Assembly (NCBI GenBank): GCA_050948905.1
Contig: JBMNES010000001.1
Location: 868,001 to 932,000, forward strand
Length of the DNA stretch: 64,000 nucleotides
Source: DTKD01 sp050948905
GTDB taxonomy: Bacteria; Armatimonadota; UBA5829
Direction of reading: 5' to 3'
Within the stretch, counting starts at the first letter, position 1. Every line of letters starts with the position of its first letter. Below the pieces are notes generated by a model. That model saw only the letters and a program-made list of their open reading frames with translations, did no database searches and was not told where the DNA came from. A program made the translations under genes and the position numbers. Of this stretch, positions 26,215 through 34,222 are shown piece by piece.

Positions 26215-26811
26215 TTAAATCTTGATAGCGTGTACCAGATAGAACTCAGGCTCATCGGTCGCGGAGACGTTGCCAAAGCCGGACTCGGTTAGCACTCGAA
26301 TCATTTCCTCCACACTCGGCACCCTGTCCTCTGTTACCACCGACCCTGCCTCTTCGTGAACTTTATTAACAGCGTCTCGTCCAGTCGGATGCGAGATCAC
26401 AATCACCCCACCCATCCGCAGCAGAGACCATATACGTTTTAACACTCGGGGTTTATTAGTAAAATGCGGGTAGACGGCGTTGCAGATCACCGCGTCAAAT
26501 GAACAGTCCTCGCAATCGTAGTCCTCGATATCGGCAAGCTCGAATTGGACTTTATCAGAAGATATTTTGGACTTGGCCACCCGCAGCATACCCTGCGAAA
26601 TATCAATCGCCCTGATGTTGCAACTATTATTAGTGGCCTTAAGCAGGCAGGGGATCGTCACCCCGGTGCCGGTTCCCACATCGAGAATGTCCATCCCCGG
26701 CCTGATTCGGGATTCTCGCACCACCCGGTCCACCAACTCGCAGATGTCCTCGCGTTCCATACTATCCCATCTATCCGCATAGGAATCGAAAAACTCCGCC
26801 TGACTTATCAT
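26215..26811 (-). CDS. Class I SAM-dependent methyltransferase
   Basis: Rossmann-fold methyltransferase of 198 residues. Motif I is ILDVGTGTGVTIP near 41-53, the acidic end of strand 2 is AIDISQGM near 69, and post-motifs are ELADIEDYDCEDCSFDAVIC near 91-110 and LRMGGVIVISHP near 131. The C-terminus (VEEMIRVLTESGFGNVSA) is typical of the small UbiE-like group. It is the last gene of an operon with metal-transport genes and overlaps the permease by 4 bases. A link to metal or metalloid handling is possible but unproven; the substrate is unknown. Confidence 0.88.
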   Translation of the reverse strand: MISQAEFFDSYADRWDSMEREDICELVDRVVRESRIRPGMDILDVGTGTGVTIPCLLKATNNSCNIRAIDISQGMLRVAKSKISSDKVQFELADIEDYDCEDCSFDAVICNAVYPHFTNKPRVLKRIWSLLRMGGVIVISHPTGRDAVNKVHEEAGSVVTEDRVPSVEEMIRVLTESGFGNVSATDEPEFYLVHAIKI

Positions 26812-27659
26812 ATTTCACCCTCATTCGCAGTCGATATTCGAGCGCGTCTTTTCGGCGACAGCGCGTTTGCAAGCACGAAAAATCCGCACGACGTCAGGAT
26901 TATAAGTGCCCCCGTCGGCAGATTCAGCCTCCACGACAACGCCAGCCCAATCCACCCCGACGCCACGCCGAATATCGCTGCCAGCACAAACATTTTCTTT
27001 AGACTATAAGTAAGCTGATACGCCGCCGCCGCTGGGTTTACTATTAAACTAAAGACCAGCAGCCCACCGATCGCGTTCAGCGAAGCAGTCGTCGTTAGTC
27101 CGCTCAGCACGAGTATCCCATAAAACACCCACGTCGCCGGCAACCCAAGCGACCGCGCCAGTTCTCTATTGAATACGACGGTCTGTATCTCTTTATAAAA
27201 CATAAGGGTCAGCAAAATCGAGCCGACCGCGACACCGGCCAGCAGGTACAGGCTGGATGGTGTCACCGTCAACACGCTGCCCCACAGCAGGCTCAACGCC
27301 TCGGCTTTGGGGCCGGGGATCATCGAAAGCAGCAGAAATGATACGCCCAAAGCTGATGAAAAGACTATCCCTATAGCCGTGTCCGGCGCGAAGTCTCCTC
27401 TGTCGGCAAGCGGCCCAAGCGCGCCGGCGGCTATAAGACTTGCGATAATGGCCAACCACATCGGGTTTGCGCTCAACACCAACCCCAGCAGTGCTCCTGC
27501 AAACGCCGCGTGACTCATGCACACTCCCAGAAACGAGACGCGCATTGTCACGACCAGCACCCCGACTATCGAACAGGACACCCCCGCGAACAGCGCCGCA
27601 AGAGCCGCCCTCTGCAAAAACGGATCGTGGATCACATCAAACACAGGCAACTCCCTCAC
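26808..27659 (-). CDS. znuB: Metal ABC transporter permease (ZnuB-like)
   Basis: Inner-membrane permease of the ABC-3 family, importing zinc or manganese. It has about eight hydrophobic segments over 283 residues. Family stretches are FLGVCMSHAAFAGALLG near 44-60, ATTASLNAIGGLLVFSLIV-like (seen as TTASLNAIGGLLVFSLIVN) near 190-208 and PAAAAYQL. It overlaps the ATPase by 23 bases and the methyltransferase by 4, so all three are translated as a unit. Zinc against manganese cannot be told apart here. Confidence 0.9.
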   Translation of the reverse strand: MRELPVFDVIHDPFLQRAALAALFAGVSCSIVGVLVVTMRVSFLGVCMSHAAFAGALLGLVLSANPMWLAIIASLIAAGALGPLADRGDFAPDTAIGIVFSSALGVSFLLLSMIPGPKAEALSLLWGSVLTVTPSSLYLLAGVAVGSILLTLMFYKEIQTVVFNRELARSLGLPATWVFYGILVLSGLTTTASLNAIGGLLVFSLIVNPAAAAYQLTYSLKKMFVLAAIFGVASGWIGLALSWRLNLPTGALIILTSCGFFVLANALSPKRRARISTANEGEI

Positions 27660-28317
27660 AAATCCGACCGGCCTTCATCACCACAATGCGCTCGCACAAA
27701 TCGGAGAGCATCTCGAAGTCGTGAGAAACCACGAGCGTCGTAATTCCCATTTCTCTATGAGTCGCCCGAACAATATCCCTCACCCGTTGCTGAGAATCCG
27801 AGTCCAGAAAAGTGGTCGGCTCGTCTAGCAGCAAAAGCTCCGGTTCCTGGGCAAGGGCGCGAGCGAGATTAATTCGCTGCTGTTCACCGCCGGAGAGTTG
27901 ACCGAACGGCCGCCGCGCCAGATGCACCGCATCGACACGCTCCAGCGCGTCCTGAACCGCCCGCCTGTCGATTTCGCCGGGATGCCGCAACAGCCCCAGC
28001 CTGCCGTATCTGCCCATCATCACTACTTCTTCAGCTACTACGGGCATTCGAGGATCAGTATTAAGGTTTTGAAAGACACAAGCAATGCCCAGCCGGATTT
28101 TTTTGAGGTTGCGCGCATCCAGCGACATACCCAGCACCTCAGCCGAGCCCGAACTAACCGGCAGCAGCCCCTGAATCACGCGCAGCAGAGTAGTCTTACC
28201 GGAACCGTTAGGGCCGGAAATGCCGACGATGCTCCCCGGCTCAATAGATAAAGTGATATCCTGCAGGGTATTGTTTCCGCGGTATCCCGCATACACATTT
28301 TTGAAGTTAATGGGCAT
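27637..28317 (-). CDS. znuC: Metal ABC transporter ATP-binding protein (ZnuC-like)
   Basis: ATPase that drives the ZnuB-like permease. Walker A is GPNGSGKTT near residue 38, the Q-loop is CVFQNLNTDPRMP near 82, the signature is LSGGEQQRINLARAL near 140, Walker B is LLLLDEPTTFLD and the H-loop is VVSHDFEML. Length 226 is slightly shorter than usual because the regulatory C-terminal tail is absent. It overlaps the binding-protein gene by 11 bases. Confidence 0.92.
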   Translation of the reverse strand: MPINFKNVYAGYRGNNTLQDITLSIEPGSIVGISGPNGSGKTTLLRVIQGLLPVSSGSAEVLGMSLDARNLKKIRLGIACVFQNLNTDPRMPVVAEEVVMMGRYGRLGLLRHPGEIDRRAVQDALERVDAVHLARRPFGQLSGGEQQRINLARALAQEPELLLLDEPTTFLDSDSQQRVRDIVRATHREMGITTLVVSHDFEMLSDLCERIVVMKAGRICEGVACV

Positions 28318-29209
28318 TTCGGTTGACGGTTGACGGTTTACGGTTGGTATTGGATTTAAGAGATTTGATTACACGGCGTACGTTGTCCTGCGCGCACTCT
28401 TTCCATGTGTCAGTGTCTGCGAAGCCGCCAGGAAAATTGGAAATAGTGACGTGCGTCGCGCCGAGGTCCTTTGCCAGCGGCAGTCCGGCGGTCGGCCCGC
28501 TTTGCAGATTATCCACACATATCTTAACCTGGTTCTTTTGGCCGATATCCGTCATATGGTGCAGAAGAACCGGCGTGAACTGCTCCGCTCTCGGATAAAT
28601 ATCGACAACTTTCAGCCCCATCCACTTCGCGACATCCGCCTGCTGATCAGAACACAGCGCCGGCACCCCATCCGCACCTGCCTCTTCAAGCTGGCTCTTC
28701 AGCTCCTCTTCGAGTTTTTTATACTCATCTTGAAGCCGAACCAGGGCATCTTTATATTCCTCAGAATGAGCAGAGTCCGACTCACACAGCACATCCGCGA
28801 CTTTCGTGAGCGCAGAGATATAGACGCTCGGAATCATCCAGTTGCCATCGACCGATATAGCAACCTCTTTCGGCCTTTGCCTGCCCGCAGATTCCAACAT
28901 CCTAGGCACGAAGCCTTCATAACCGTGGGTGAATAAAATCTTGCTCGCACACAGGGTCTTCATATCCTCCGGTCGAATGTCGTAATGACCGGGACAGCTT
29001 CCGGGTGCGATTAGAACCCCCACCCTGACGTGCTCCCCGCCGATCTCCTTTACAGCGCACTCCAAAAGCGAGGTCGTCGTCATAATCTGCATCGGCCCGG
29101 CGACGTGGTCATCCTCAGTTGCGGCAGGTTTGGTCGATACGTACAACCCAACTGCTGCCCCTATCAGCAAAAGAATCACAATATAAACCAGATACTTGCG
29201 TGAACGCAT
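28307..29209 (-). CDS. znuA: Metal ABC transporter substrate-binding protein (ZnuA/TroA-like)
   Basis: Periplasmic metal-binding protein anchored by one N-terminal helix (YLVYIVILLLIGAAVGLYV). The family pattern is visible in MTTTSLLECAVKEIGGEHV near 44, the metal histidine in SCPGHYDIRPEDMK near 75 and the second lobe DVAKWMGLKVVDIYPRAEQF near 190-210. The helical linker is charged (EEYKDALVRLQDEYKKLEEE). The His-rich loop of ZnuA is missing. The last dozen residues (NRKPSTVNRNAH) are encoded by a dispersed repeat, so the natural C-terminus was probably extended. The start directly follows the pseudopilin stop (TAGATG). Confidence 0.85.
   Translation of the reverse strand: MRSRKYLVYIVILLLIGAAVGLYVSTKPAATEDDHVAGPMQIMTTTSLLECAVKEIGGEHVRVGVLIAPGSCPGHYDIRPEDMKTLCASKILFTHGYEGFVPRMLESAGRQRPKEVAISVDGNWMIPSVYISALTKVADVLCESDSAHSEEYKDALVRLQDEYKKLEEELKSQLEEAGADGVPALCSDQQADVAKWMGLKVVDIYPRAEQFTPVLLHHMTDIGQKNQVKICVDNLQSGPTAGLPLAKDLGATHVTISNFPGGFADTDTWKECAQDNVRRVIKSLKSNTNRKPSTVNRNAH
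28319..28352. repeat. Dispersed GGTTGACGGT-type repeat inside the znuA 3' end
   Basis: Tandem GGTTGACGGTTGACGGTTTA-like units. Their reverse complement (ACCGTCAACCG type) resembles the series at 31611-31660. Here the repeat lies within coding sequence and supplies the C-terminal residues of the binding protein. Confidence 0.65.
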
Positions 29210-29806
29210 CTACGGAGACTTCCTCCCGTCACTGAGCCTTACTATTATCCCTTTTTGATCGTAAGGATACCAGTGCTGTTTTGGTACAGGCATCATATTC
29301 TGGGCAAATTCAAGCAACCCGACACTCTTACCCGGCCCGACACTCCACACGACCCACTTGATAGGGGAATCTTTCTGGCTGCGATAAGCGACGCACTGCT
29401 GTTCGCTGACAGGATAATCCGCAGGCACATAGAGGGTGATTTTAGATATGGCATTATTCACATAACCCAACCCCGGCGCGATGTATTTATAGGTTCTGCC
29501 GGGGTTAAACGGATCGTAGAATTTTTTGGAGGAGATATATTTATAGAGAGGTTCCGGCAGTTCGTAGTAGTCGTCTATCTTAACCTGCTGGCACGACTCG
29601 CTGGCCAGCGGAGGTTTGCCGTTCCAGTCGTCGCAATACATCTGTACCGCGTCCGCCACCTGCCTCAGCTCGACGTGCACCCTCGACACCTGCGCCTTCA
29701 GCTTAACGCCGACAAACACAGGAAATAAAATAGCCGTGATGATCGCGATTACCGCGATCACCACGAGCAGTTCTATTAGAGTGAAGCCAGATCTTTTGGC
29801 AATCAT
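29210..29806 (-). CDS. Type II/IV pseudopilin-like protein
   Basis: Begins MIAKRSGFTLIELLVVIAVI, the class III prepilin signal cleaved between G and F by PilD-type peptidase and methylated at F, with the conserved E5. A single helix (residues 8-32) is followed by a 165-residue globular part ending IIVRLSDGRKSP, like the DG ending of many pseudopilins of this group. It likely assembles with a type II secretion or pilus-like fibre. Its ATG overlaps the OB-fold protein gene by 4 bases and its stop abuts the start of the metal-binding protein gene, so it is part of the metal-transport operon. Confidence 0.88.
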   Translation of the reverse strand: MIAKRSGFTLIELLVVIAVIAIITAILFPVFVGVKLKAQVSRVHVELRQVADAVQMYCDDWNGKPPLASESCQQVKIDDYYELPEPLYKYISSKKFYDPFNPGRTYKYIAPGLGYVNNAISKITLYVPADYPVSEQQCVAYRSQKDSPIKWVVWSVGPGKSVGLLEFAQNMMPVPKQHWYPYDQKGIIVRLSDGRKSP

Positions 29807-31152
29807 TGAGCTACGGCTGCTATATCCTTTGCACTACCCAACATAAGCACCGGAGCCGACGCGTTCCCCGAAGCCACTGCGGTAATGGTGACCATCGTGC
29901 CAGTTGCAGGAACCGCGTAACCGTTGGAGTTCAGCGTGATAACGCTGTTGTCATCGGTCGTGAAGTTATAAAGCCCACCGCCCTGGCTGGCGCCGATCGT
30001 GCCGACGCATCTTACAAGCAGCCCAAAGACGTCAAGCCCGGTCTGTCCAGCGAGAGCCTTGCCGTTTACCAGCAACGGAGCCGCACCTATTCGGCTCTTT
30101 GCCACGTATTTCGCGTTCAAAGCCTTCTGGCCGTTGGATTCGGTTACTGTGCCCATTATACTAACAACATCGCCGATAGTTACAGGCCGATCGCTGATAA
30201 CCTCTACTCCACCTGCCCTGTTGGGGTCCTGAATAAAGAATCGCCCCTCATATACTCGCGAAACCACCTTTCGAGCGATAGCCACCTGATCGCCAACCGT
30301 GCAATCACGCACTTCTCTGCACGCATCCAGCGCCGTCGCAATATCCCCGGCGTTTCGCAGCAGCATTCTATATACGCTGTGATACACCACAGGGCTGCCT
30401 GATCCGCCGTCCTCCTGGTCATATATTCCGACTACACTGAACTTACCCGCGGGTTGCGATACTCCGGAAAGGTTCACCATCGGCGGGATATACAGGCTGC
30501 CAGTTCCGCTTTCGTCTGAAATAGTCAGGGTGTTATCGCTCGCCCAGGTTCCGGCCGTTATCTGAACGCCATGAAGCATAGTAAACCTGGTCTGATATCT
30601 CTCACCACCGTCGTTGCGGGTCTGGTCAAAGTAATTGCAGTTGCTCAGAGAGGGAATAAGCTCCGGATCCGGCAAACCAGGGTGTCCTATCACTTTTACA
30701 ACCGGGCAGATGTCGGGATCGCTGGTGTGGCGGTCGTTTATGAACACTTTAGCATTGTGGTCTGCAAGGAAACCCGTCACGCGCACCCTGTCTCCAGCGC
30801 TAAAAGGAGCATACTGTTCAGGCATCCAACCACCCAGAGGCCACCAGAAGCTTCCGGCCCATATCTCCATCCCGCCGCGGTCGCATGTCTCGTCCTGGAT
30901 AAACAGTGCATACATAGCCGAGCCGCTCCACAGGTCGTTCAGCCCAGCAAGGGCGACTCCCTCGACAGTAACTTTATTGGCCTCAATAACATTCTCGTTA
31001 TTATCATAAGCCGGCGCATTCACCAGCGGGTGCGTGCCAAGACCATAAGCATTCACCGCCTGATATTCCCAAAGAGTCGTGGCTGCCGCAGGTATTGCAA
31101 CAGCGCAGCACAGCGCAAGCAGCGCAAAAATCGATGTTATCCTCTTCATCAC
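29803..31152 (-). CDS. Secreted protein with several OB-fold-like domains
   Basis: Exported protein of 449 residues with a signal peptide at 1-24 (LLALCCAVAIPAAA). Four segments look like secreted OB-folds: about 45-130 (ANKVTVEGVALAGL ... DRVRVTGFLAD), 190-260 (HGVQITAGTW ... FSVVGIYDQED), 285-350 (CTVGDQVAIARKV ... VSIMGTVTESNG) and 375-440 (LLVRCVGTIGASQGGGLYNF). Similar domains end the two large secreted proteins at 15877-23279. No catalytic motif is seen. It is the first gene of the overlapping six-gene operon, so it may be exported by or attached to the pseudopilin system encoded next. Confidence 0.8.
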   Translation of the reverse strand: MMKRITSIFALLALCCAVAIPAAATTLWEYQAVNAYGLGTHPLVNAPAYDNNENVIEANKVTVEGVALAGLNDLWSGSAMYALFIQDETCDRGGMEIWAGSFWWPLGGWMPEQYAPFSAGDRVRVTGFLADHNAKVFINDRHTSDPDICPVVKVIGHPGLPDPELIPSLSNCNYFDQTRNDGGERYQTRFTMLHGVQITAGTWASDNTLTISDESGTGSLYIPPMVNLSGVSQPAGKFSVVGIYDQEDGGSGSPVVYHSVYRMLLRNAGDIATALDACREVRDCTVGDQVAIARKVVSRVYEGRFFIQDPNRAGGVEVISDRPVTIGDVVSIMGTVTESNGQKALNAKYVAKSRIGAAPLLVNGKALAGQTGLDVFGLLVRCVGTIGASQGGGLYNFTTDDNSVITLNSNGYAVPATGTMVTITAVASGNASAPVLMLGSAKDIAAVAQ

Positions 31153-31266
31153 GTATCCTTCCCACTGCCCGGCAGTGTTACGATTTATGGCATAGTAACA
31201 CGCATATTCATCTTTGTCCAGCCCAATTGCTAGTAACGCTCACGAATGATGAGCGGCCTGCCAGCA

Positions 31267-31289
31267 GTGTCCGATCTCTATCTCGGACG
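31267..31289. repeat. Dispersed palindrome (family D)
   Basis: GTGTCCGATCTCTATCTCGG is close to the reverse complement of the element at 34503-34526 (TCCGAGACGGAGATCGGACA). It is one of the palindromic families shared by these gaps. Confidence 0.7.
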
Positions 31290-31405
31290 AGGGTGTAACG
31301 GAGGTCAATTACTAAACTCGGACGCCGCAGTTAAACTCGTATGCGTCAGATAAATTGTCATTCCGAGGCGAATGCCGAGATATCGTCTTGCCTGTCAAGT
31401 TTTGT

Positions 31406-31503
31406 GATGGGCGGCGATTCGGAAATCGCCGTAAAACGGGCTTTGAGGTGGCAATTCGGAGATTGCCACCTATCTATTTTGCACAACTCGGAGATTACCA
31501 CCT
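31406..31503. repeat. Three copies of palindromic repeat (family C)
   Basis: GGCGATTCGGAAATCGCC at 31412-31429, GGTGGCAATTCGGAGATTGC at 31447-31466, and a half copy CTCGGAGATTACCACC near 31488. Related copies are at 34376-34404 and 63872-63901. Confidence 0.8.
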
Positions 31504-31518
31504 GTCTACGGAAGGCTC

Positions 31519-31590
31519 GTCATTCCGCGCGTAGTCGCGGAATCCATAGCAATAGTCAAGGCGTGATCCTGCGACTTCGCGCAGGATGAC
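31519..31590. repeat. Composite palindromic dispersed repeat (family B)
   Basis: GTCATTCCGCGCGTAGTCGC and GTGATCCTGCGACTTCGCGC units in the same order as two elements elsewhere, ending GGATGAC. Confidence 0.85.
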
Positions 31591-31610
31591 TAAAAGTGGG
31601 TGCACAGGGT

Positions 31611-31660
31611 GACCGTTAACCGCGAACCGACAACTGACAACCGAAAACCGACAACCGAAA
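31611..31660. repeat. Imperfect tandem ACCGACAACCG-type repeat
   Basis: About five degenerate units such as AACCGCGAACCGACAACTG and ACAACCGAAAACCGACAACC, joined directly to a family A element. Confidence 0.65.
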
Positions 31661-31681
31661 AAGCAGATTTCTCACTTCGTT

Positions 31682-31786
31682 CGAAATGACGGGAAAGGTG
31701 TTCGAAATGACGGGGAAGGTATTCCAAATGACGGGGAAGGCGTTCCAAATGACGACAAAGGCTTTCGAAATGACGGAGAAGGCCGG
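31682..31786. repeat. Five tandem copies of a 21-base unit
   Basis: Units such as CGAAATGACGGGGAAGGTAT at 31682, 31703, 31724, 31745 and 31766, with few differences. The first unit starts with the last bases of the family A element (CGAAATGACGGG), so the array seems to have grown from its edge. The unit is in phase with codons (MTGKVFE heptads), but no credible gene is present. Confidence 0.88.
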
Positions 31787-31830
31787 AGCATTTGCCCCGG
31801 CCCGTTTGTTTTGCTTTGTTTGCAGCAGAT

Positions 31831-33114
31831 TTACTTCTTCAGGTTGTAGAAAGCCGCCAGGCCCGGATATCGCGCGGTCTGGTCGAGGTCTTCCTCGATT
31901 CTAAGAAGCTGATTATACTTCGCCACGCGCTCGCTGCGAGCAGGGGCGCCGGTCTTGATCTGCCCGGCGTTGGTGGCCACCACAAGATCGGCGATGAAGC
32001 TGTCCTCGGTCTCACCTGATCGATGGCTGACCACAGCGGTCATTCCCGCGCGCTTGGCCATCTCGATAGCCTCCAAAGTCTCCGTCAAAGAACCGATCTG
32101 GTTGACCTTGATGAGAATGGAGTTGGAAGCCTTCAGCTCGATGCCCTTCTTGAGGCGCTCGGTGTTGGTGACGTAGAGGTCGTCGCCGACGATCTGGCAC
32201 CTGTCGCCAATACGCGCAGTCAGCTTCACCCAGCCGTCCCAATCGTCCTCGGCCATGCCGTCTTCAATGGAGATAATAGGATACTTCTCGACCAGGCTGG
32301 CGAGATAGTCGATCATCTCGTCGCTGGTGCGCGTCACGCCCTCGCCCTCGAAGTGATATACGCCGTCTTTATACATCTCCGTCGCAGCGCAATCGAGCGC
32401 TATGTGGAACTGCTCGCCCGGCCTGTATCCGGCGTTGGTGATAGCTTCGAGAATAACCTCAATGGTCTCCTCGGAGGTCTTCAGGTTAGGCGCGAAGCCG
32501 CCCTCGTCTCCGATAGCAGTCGACAGGCCCTTGCTTTTGAGAACCTTGGCCAGGTTATGATAAACCTCCGCGCACATTCGCAGAGCCTCCGCCCAGCAGC
32601 TTGCGCCGGTCGGCATAACCATAAACTCCTGGATATCGACTGTATTGTCAGCGTGCGCGCCGCCGTTGAGGATGTTCATCATCGGCACAGGCAGGTCCTT
32701 GGCGTTTACCCCGCCGAGATAGCGATAAAGAGGAGTGCACATACCTTCGGAGGCCGCCTTAGCACAGGCCAGGCTGACGCCGAGAATCGCGTTGGCTCCC
32801 AGTTTGCCTTTGTTGGCGGTGCCATCGAGGTCGATCATCGTCTGATCGATGAATGCCTGCGCGGTCACCGGTCTGTTGATAAGCTCCGGTGCGATCAGTT
32901 CGTTGACGTTGCGCACTGCCTGCATCGTGCCCTTGCCGAGATAGCGGCTCTTGTCGCCGTCTCGAAGCTCAACAGCCTCATGCGCGCCAGTCGATGCGCC
33001 CGACGGAACGGCAGCCCGTCCGACTGTACCGTCTTCGAGGTATACCTCCACCTCTACCGTCGGATTGCCGCGGGAATCCAAAATTTCTCTTGCTCTGATT
33101 TCATCAATATACAT
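31831..33114 (-). CDS. eno: Enolase
   Basis: Glycolytic enolase, converting 2-phosphoglycerate to phosphoenolpyruvate. Family length is normal (427). Landmarks are the N-terminal EIRARE.LDSRGNPT near residue 6-18, GASTGAHEAVELRDGD near 39, the magnesium ligands in SIEDGMAEDDWDGW near 285-298 and GDDLYVTN near 312, the catalytic lysine in ILIKVNQIGSLTET near 335-348, and SHRSGETEDSFIADL near 365. It is transcribed alone, with repeat-filled gaps on both sides and an extended -10 promoter at 33158-33166. GAGGTGAGA precedes the ATG. Confidence 0.99.
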   Translation of the reverse strand: MYIDEIRAREILDSRGNPTVEVEVYLEDGTVGRAAVPSGASTGAHEAVELRDGDKSRYLGKGTMQAVRNVNELIAPELINRPVTAQAFIDQTMIDLDGTANKGKLGANAILGVSLACAKAASEGMCTPLYRYLGGVNAKDLPVPMMNILNGGAHADNTVDIQEFMVMPTGASCWAEALRMCAEVYHNLAKVLKSKGLSTAIGDEGGFAPNLKTSEETIEVILEAITNAGYRPGEQFHIALDCAATEMYKDGVYHFEGEGVTRTSDEMIDYLASLVEKYPIISIEDGMAEDDWDGWVKLTARIGDRCQIVGDDLYVTNTERLKKGIELKASNSILIKVNQIGSLTETLEAIEMAKRAGMTAVVSHRSGETEDSFIADLVVATNAGQIKTGAPARSERVAKYNQLLRIEEDLDQTARYPGLAAFYNLKK

Positions 33115-33157
33115 TATCTCACCTCACATCAGGGATGTTTATGCCCAAAACCCACAC

Positions 33158-33166
33158 ATTATAGCA
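33158..33166 (-). promoter_or_regulatory. Extended -10 promoter of enolase
   Basis: On the minus strand TGC plus TATAAT lies about 44 bases upstream of the enolase ATG. No good -35 is seen at 17 bases, which fits an extended -10 promoter. Confidence 0.55.
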
Positions 33167-33190
33167 CGATTTAAAGGCTGTTTGTTAGGG

Positions 33191-33329
33191 GGCAAAAACG
33201 CGAACGCGCGAAAGAAGCGAAAACTAGAAATGACGATATGGGGAGTCTGAGTAGGTTTGAAGGGACTTCGAGTGACGGATGTCGGTGCATGGAAAAAGCA
33301 GATTTCTCGCTGCGCTCGAAATGACGGGG
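33191..33329. repeat. Repeat cluster upstream of enolase
   Basis: An AAAACGCGAA...GCGAAAG type repeat at 33193-33224 (another copy at 34339-34372) and an inverted family A element at 33294-33325 (AAGCAGATTTCTCGCTGCGC, then CGAAATGACGGGG). Confidence 0.7.
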
Positions 33330-33346
33330 AGGGATGGCCGGGTTTC

Positions 33347-34222
33347 TCACTTGGGCCAGTTTTGCAGGAATAACAGGGCGTAGTAGTACGCCGCAGGGCC
33401 GCTGAAAAGCAGGCTATCGAACCTGTCCAATACTCCGCCATGACCCGGAACTAGCGTCCCGAAGTCCTTGATCTTCAATTCGCGCTTAATCGCGGATTCG
33501 GAGAGGTCGCCGAGCTGGCTGAGCACACCGAAGATCGCCCCCATCGCCAGGGAATGATACCACGGGAGATGTATAACCCAACCCGATATCATCGCCACAA
33601 CCAGCGTCCCTAGAAGCCCCGCGATTGAGCCTTCGATAGTCTTATTCGGGCTGAGATTAGGGGCAATTTTGGTCTTGCCGAACGCCCGTCCTAAAAAATA
33701 CGCGCTGGTGTCGCAGGCCCACGTGCATAAAAAGACCATCATCACCAGACACGCGCCAATTTCAGGAGTAAACCGCCCCACCTGCACTACTTTTGGAGCA
33801 CTGGTCATCCCCTCCAACCATACTCCCCGCAGCACCACCAGATGCGATATAAGCCAGCCGACGTAAATGGCTCCAAAAACCGTGCTTCCGACATTTATGA
33901 TAGGGGCGCGTTCGCGACGGGTCATCTCCACGCAAAAAGATAATATAAGAAGTAGAGTCAGCGCAGTGGGGAAAATCGCGCCGATCGTGGTCAGGTCGCC
34001 ATACTTGAATGTTCGAGCTGAAAATACGAAAAAGAGTACGGCAAGCACGCCCGTCCATTCCACCGGACGAGCGCCGATCTTGCGAACTCCCCTGTAAAAC
34101 TCCATCACCCCCAACACGGAGATGACTCCCATTGCTATTGCGAATGGCAGGCCATGCGGCACGAATATGAGAAGCACAGCAAGAGGAATGCCCACCACCC
34201 CGGTCAGAATCCGCACCAGCAT
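33347..34222 (-). CDS. cdsA: Phosphatidate cytidylyltransferase
   Basis: CdsA makes CDP-diacylglycerol from phosphatidic acid and CTP at the inner membrane. The 291 residues hold about eight membrane segments. The family signature is at the C-terminal end as SAIKRELKIKDFGTLVPGHG followed by GVLDRFDS, and the conserved CDTSAYFLGRAFGKTKIAP is near residue 170. It stands alone between two repeat-rich gaps, unlike the common linkage with uppS and dxr. An upstream ATG at 34222 gives the usual length. Confidence 0.97.
   Translation of the reverse strand: MLVRILTGVVGIPLAVLLIFVPHGLPFAIAMGVISVLGVMEFYRGVRKIGARPVEWTGVLAVLFFVFSARTFKYGDLTTIGAIFPTALTLLLILSFCVEMTRRERAPIINVGSTVFGAIYVGWLISHLVVLRGVWLEGMTSAPKVVQVGRFTPEIGACLVMMVFLCTWACDTSAYFLGRAFGKTKIAPNLSPNKTIEGSIAGLLGTLVVAMISGWVIHLPWYHSLAMGAIFGVLSQLGDLSESAIKRELKIKDFGTLVPGHGGVLDRFDSLLFSGPAAYYYALLFLQNWPK

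Larger units (their letters stand above)
31153..31830. other. Gene-free gap filled with dispersed repeats
   Basis: This 678-base gap holds, in order, a family D palindrome (31267-31289), family C palindromes (31406-31503), a family B pair (31519-31590), a run of ACCGACAACCG-type units (31611-31660), a family A half (31660-31690) and a 21-base tandem array (31682-31786). An imperfect GGCCGG/CCGGCC hairpin follows the enolase stop at 31783-31804. No supported gene. Confidence 0.8.

Noticed and set aside
31686..31904. 72-codon frame translating the 21-base array as MTGKVFE heptads
   Set aside because: It arises from a repeat in phase with codons, has no ribosome site and runs into the enolase 3' end.
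32023..33174. 383-codon plus-strand frame opposite enolase
   Set aside because: Antisense shadow of a highly conserved gene with no family resemblance.
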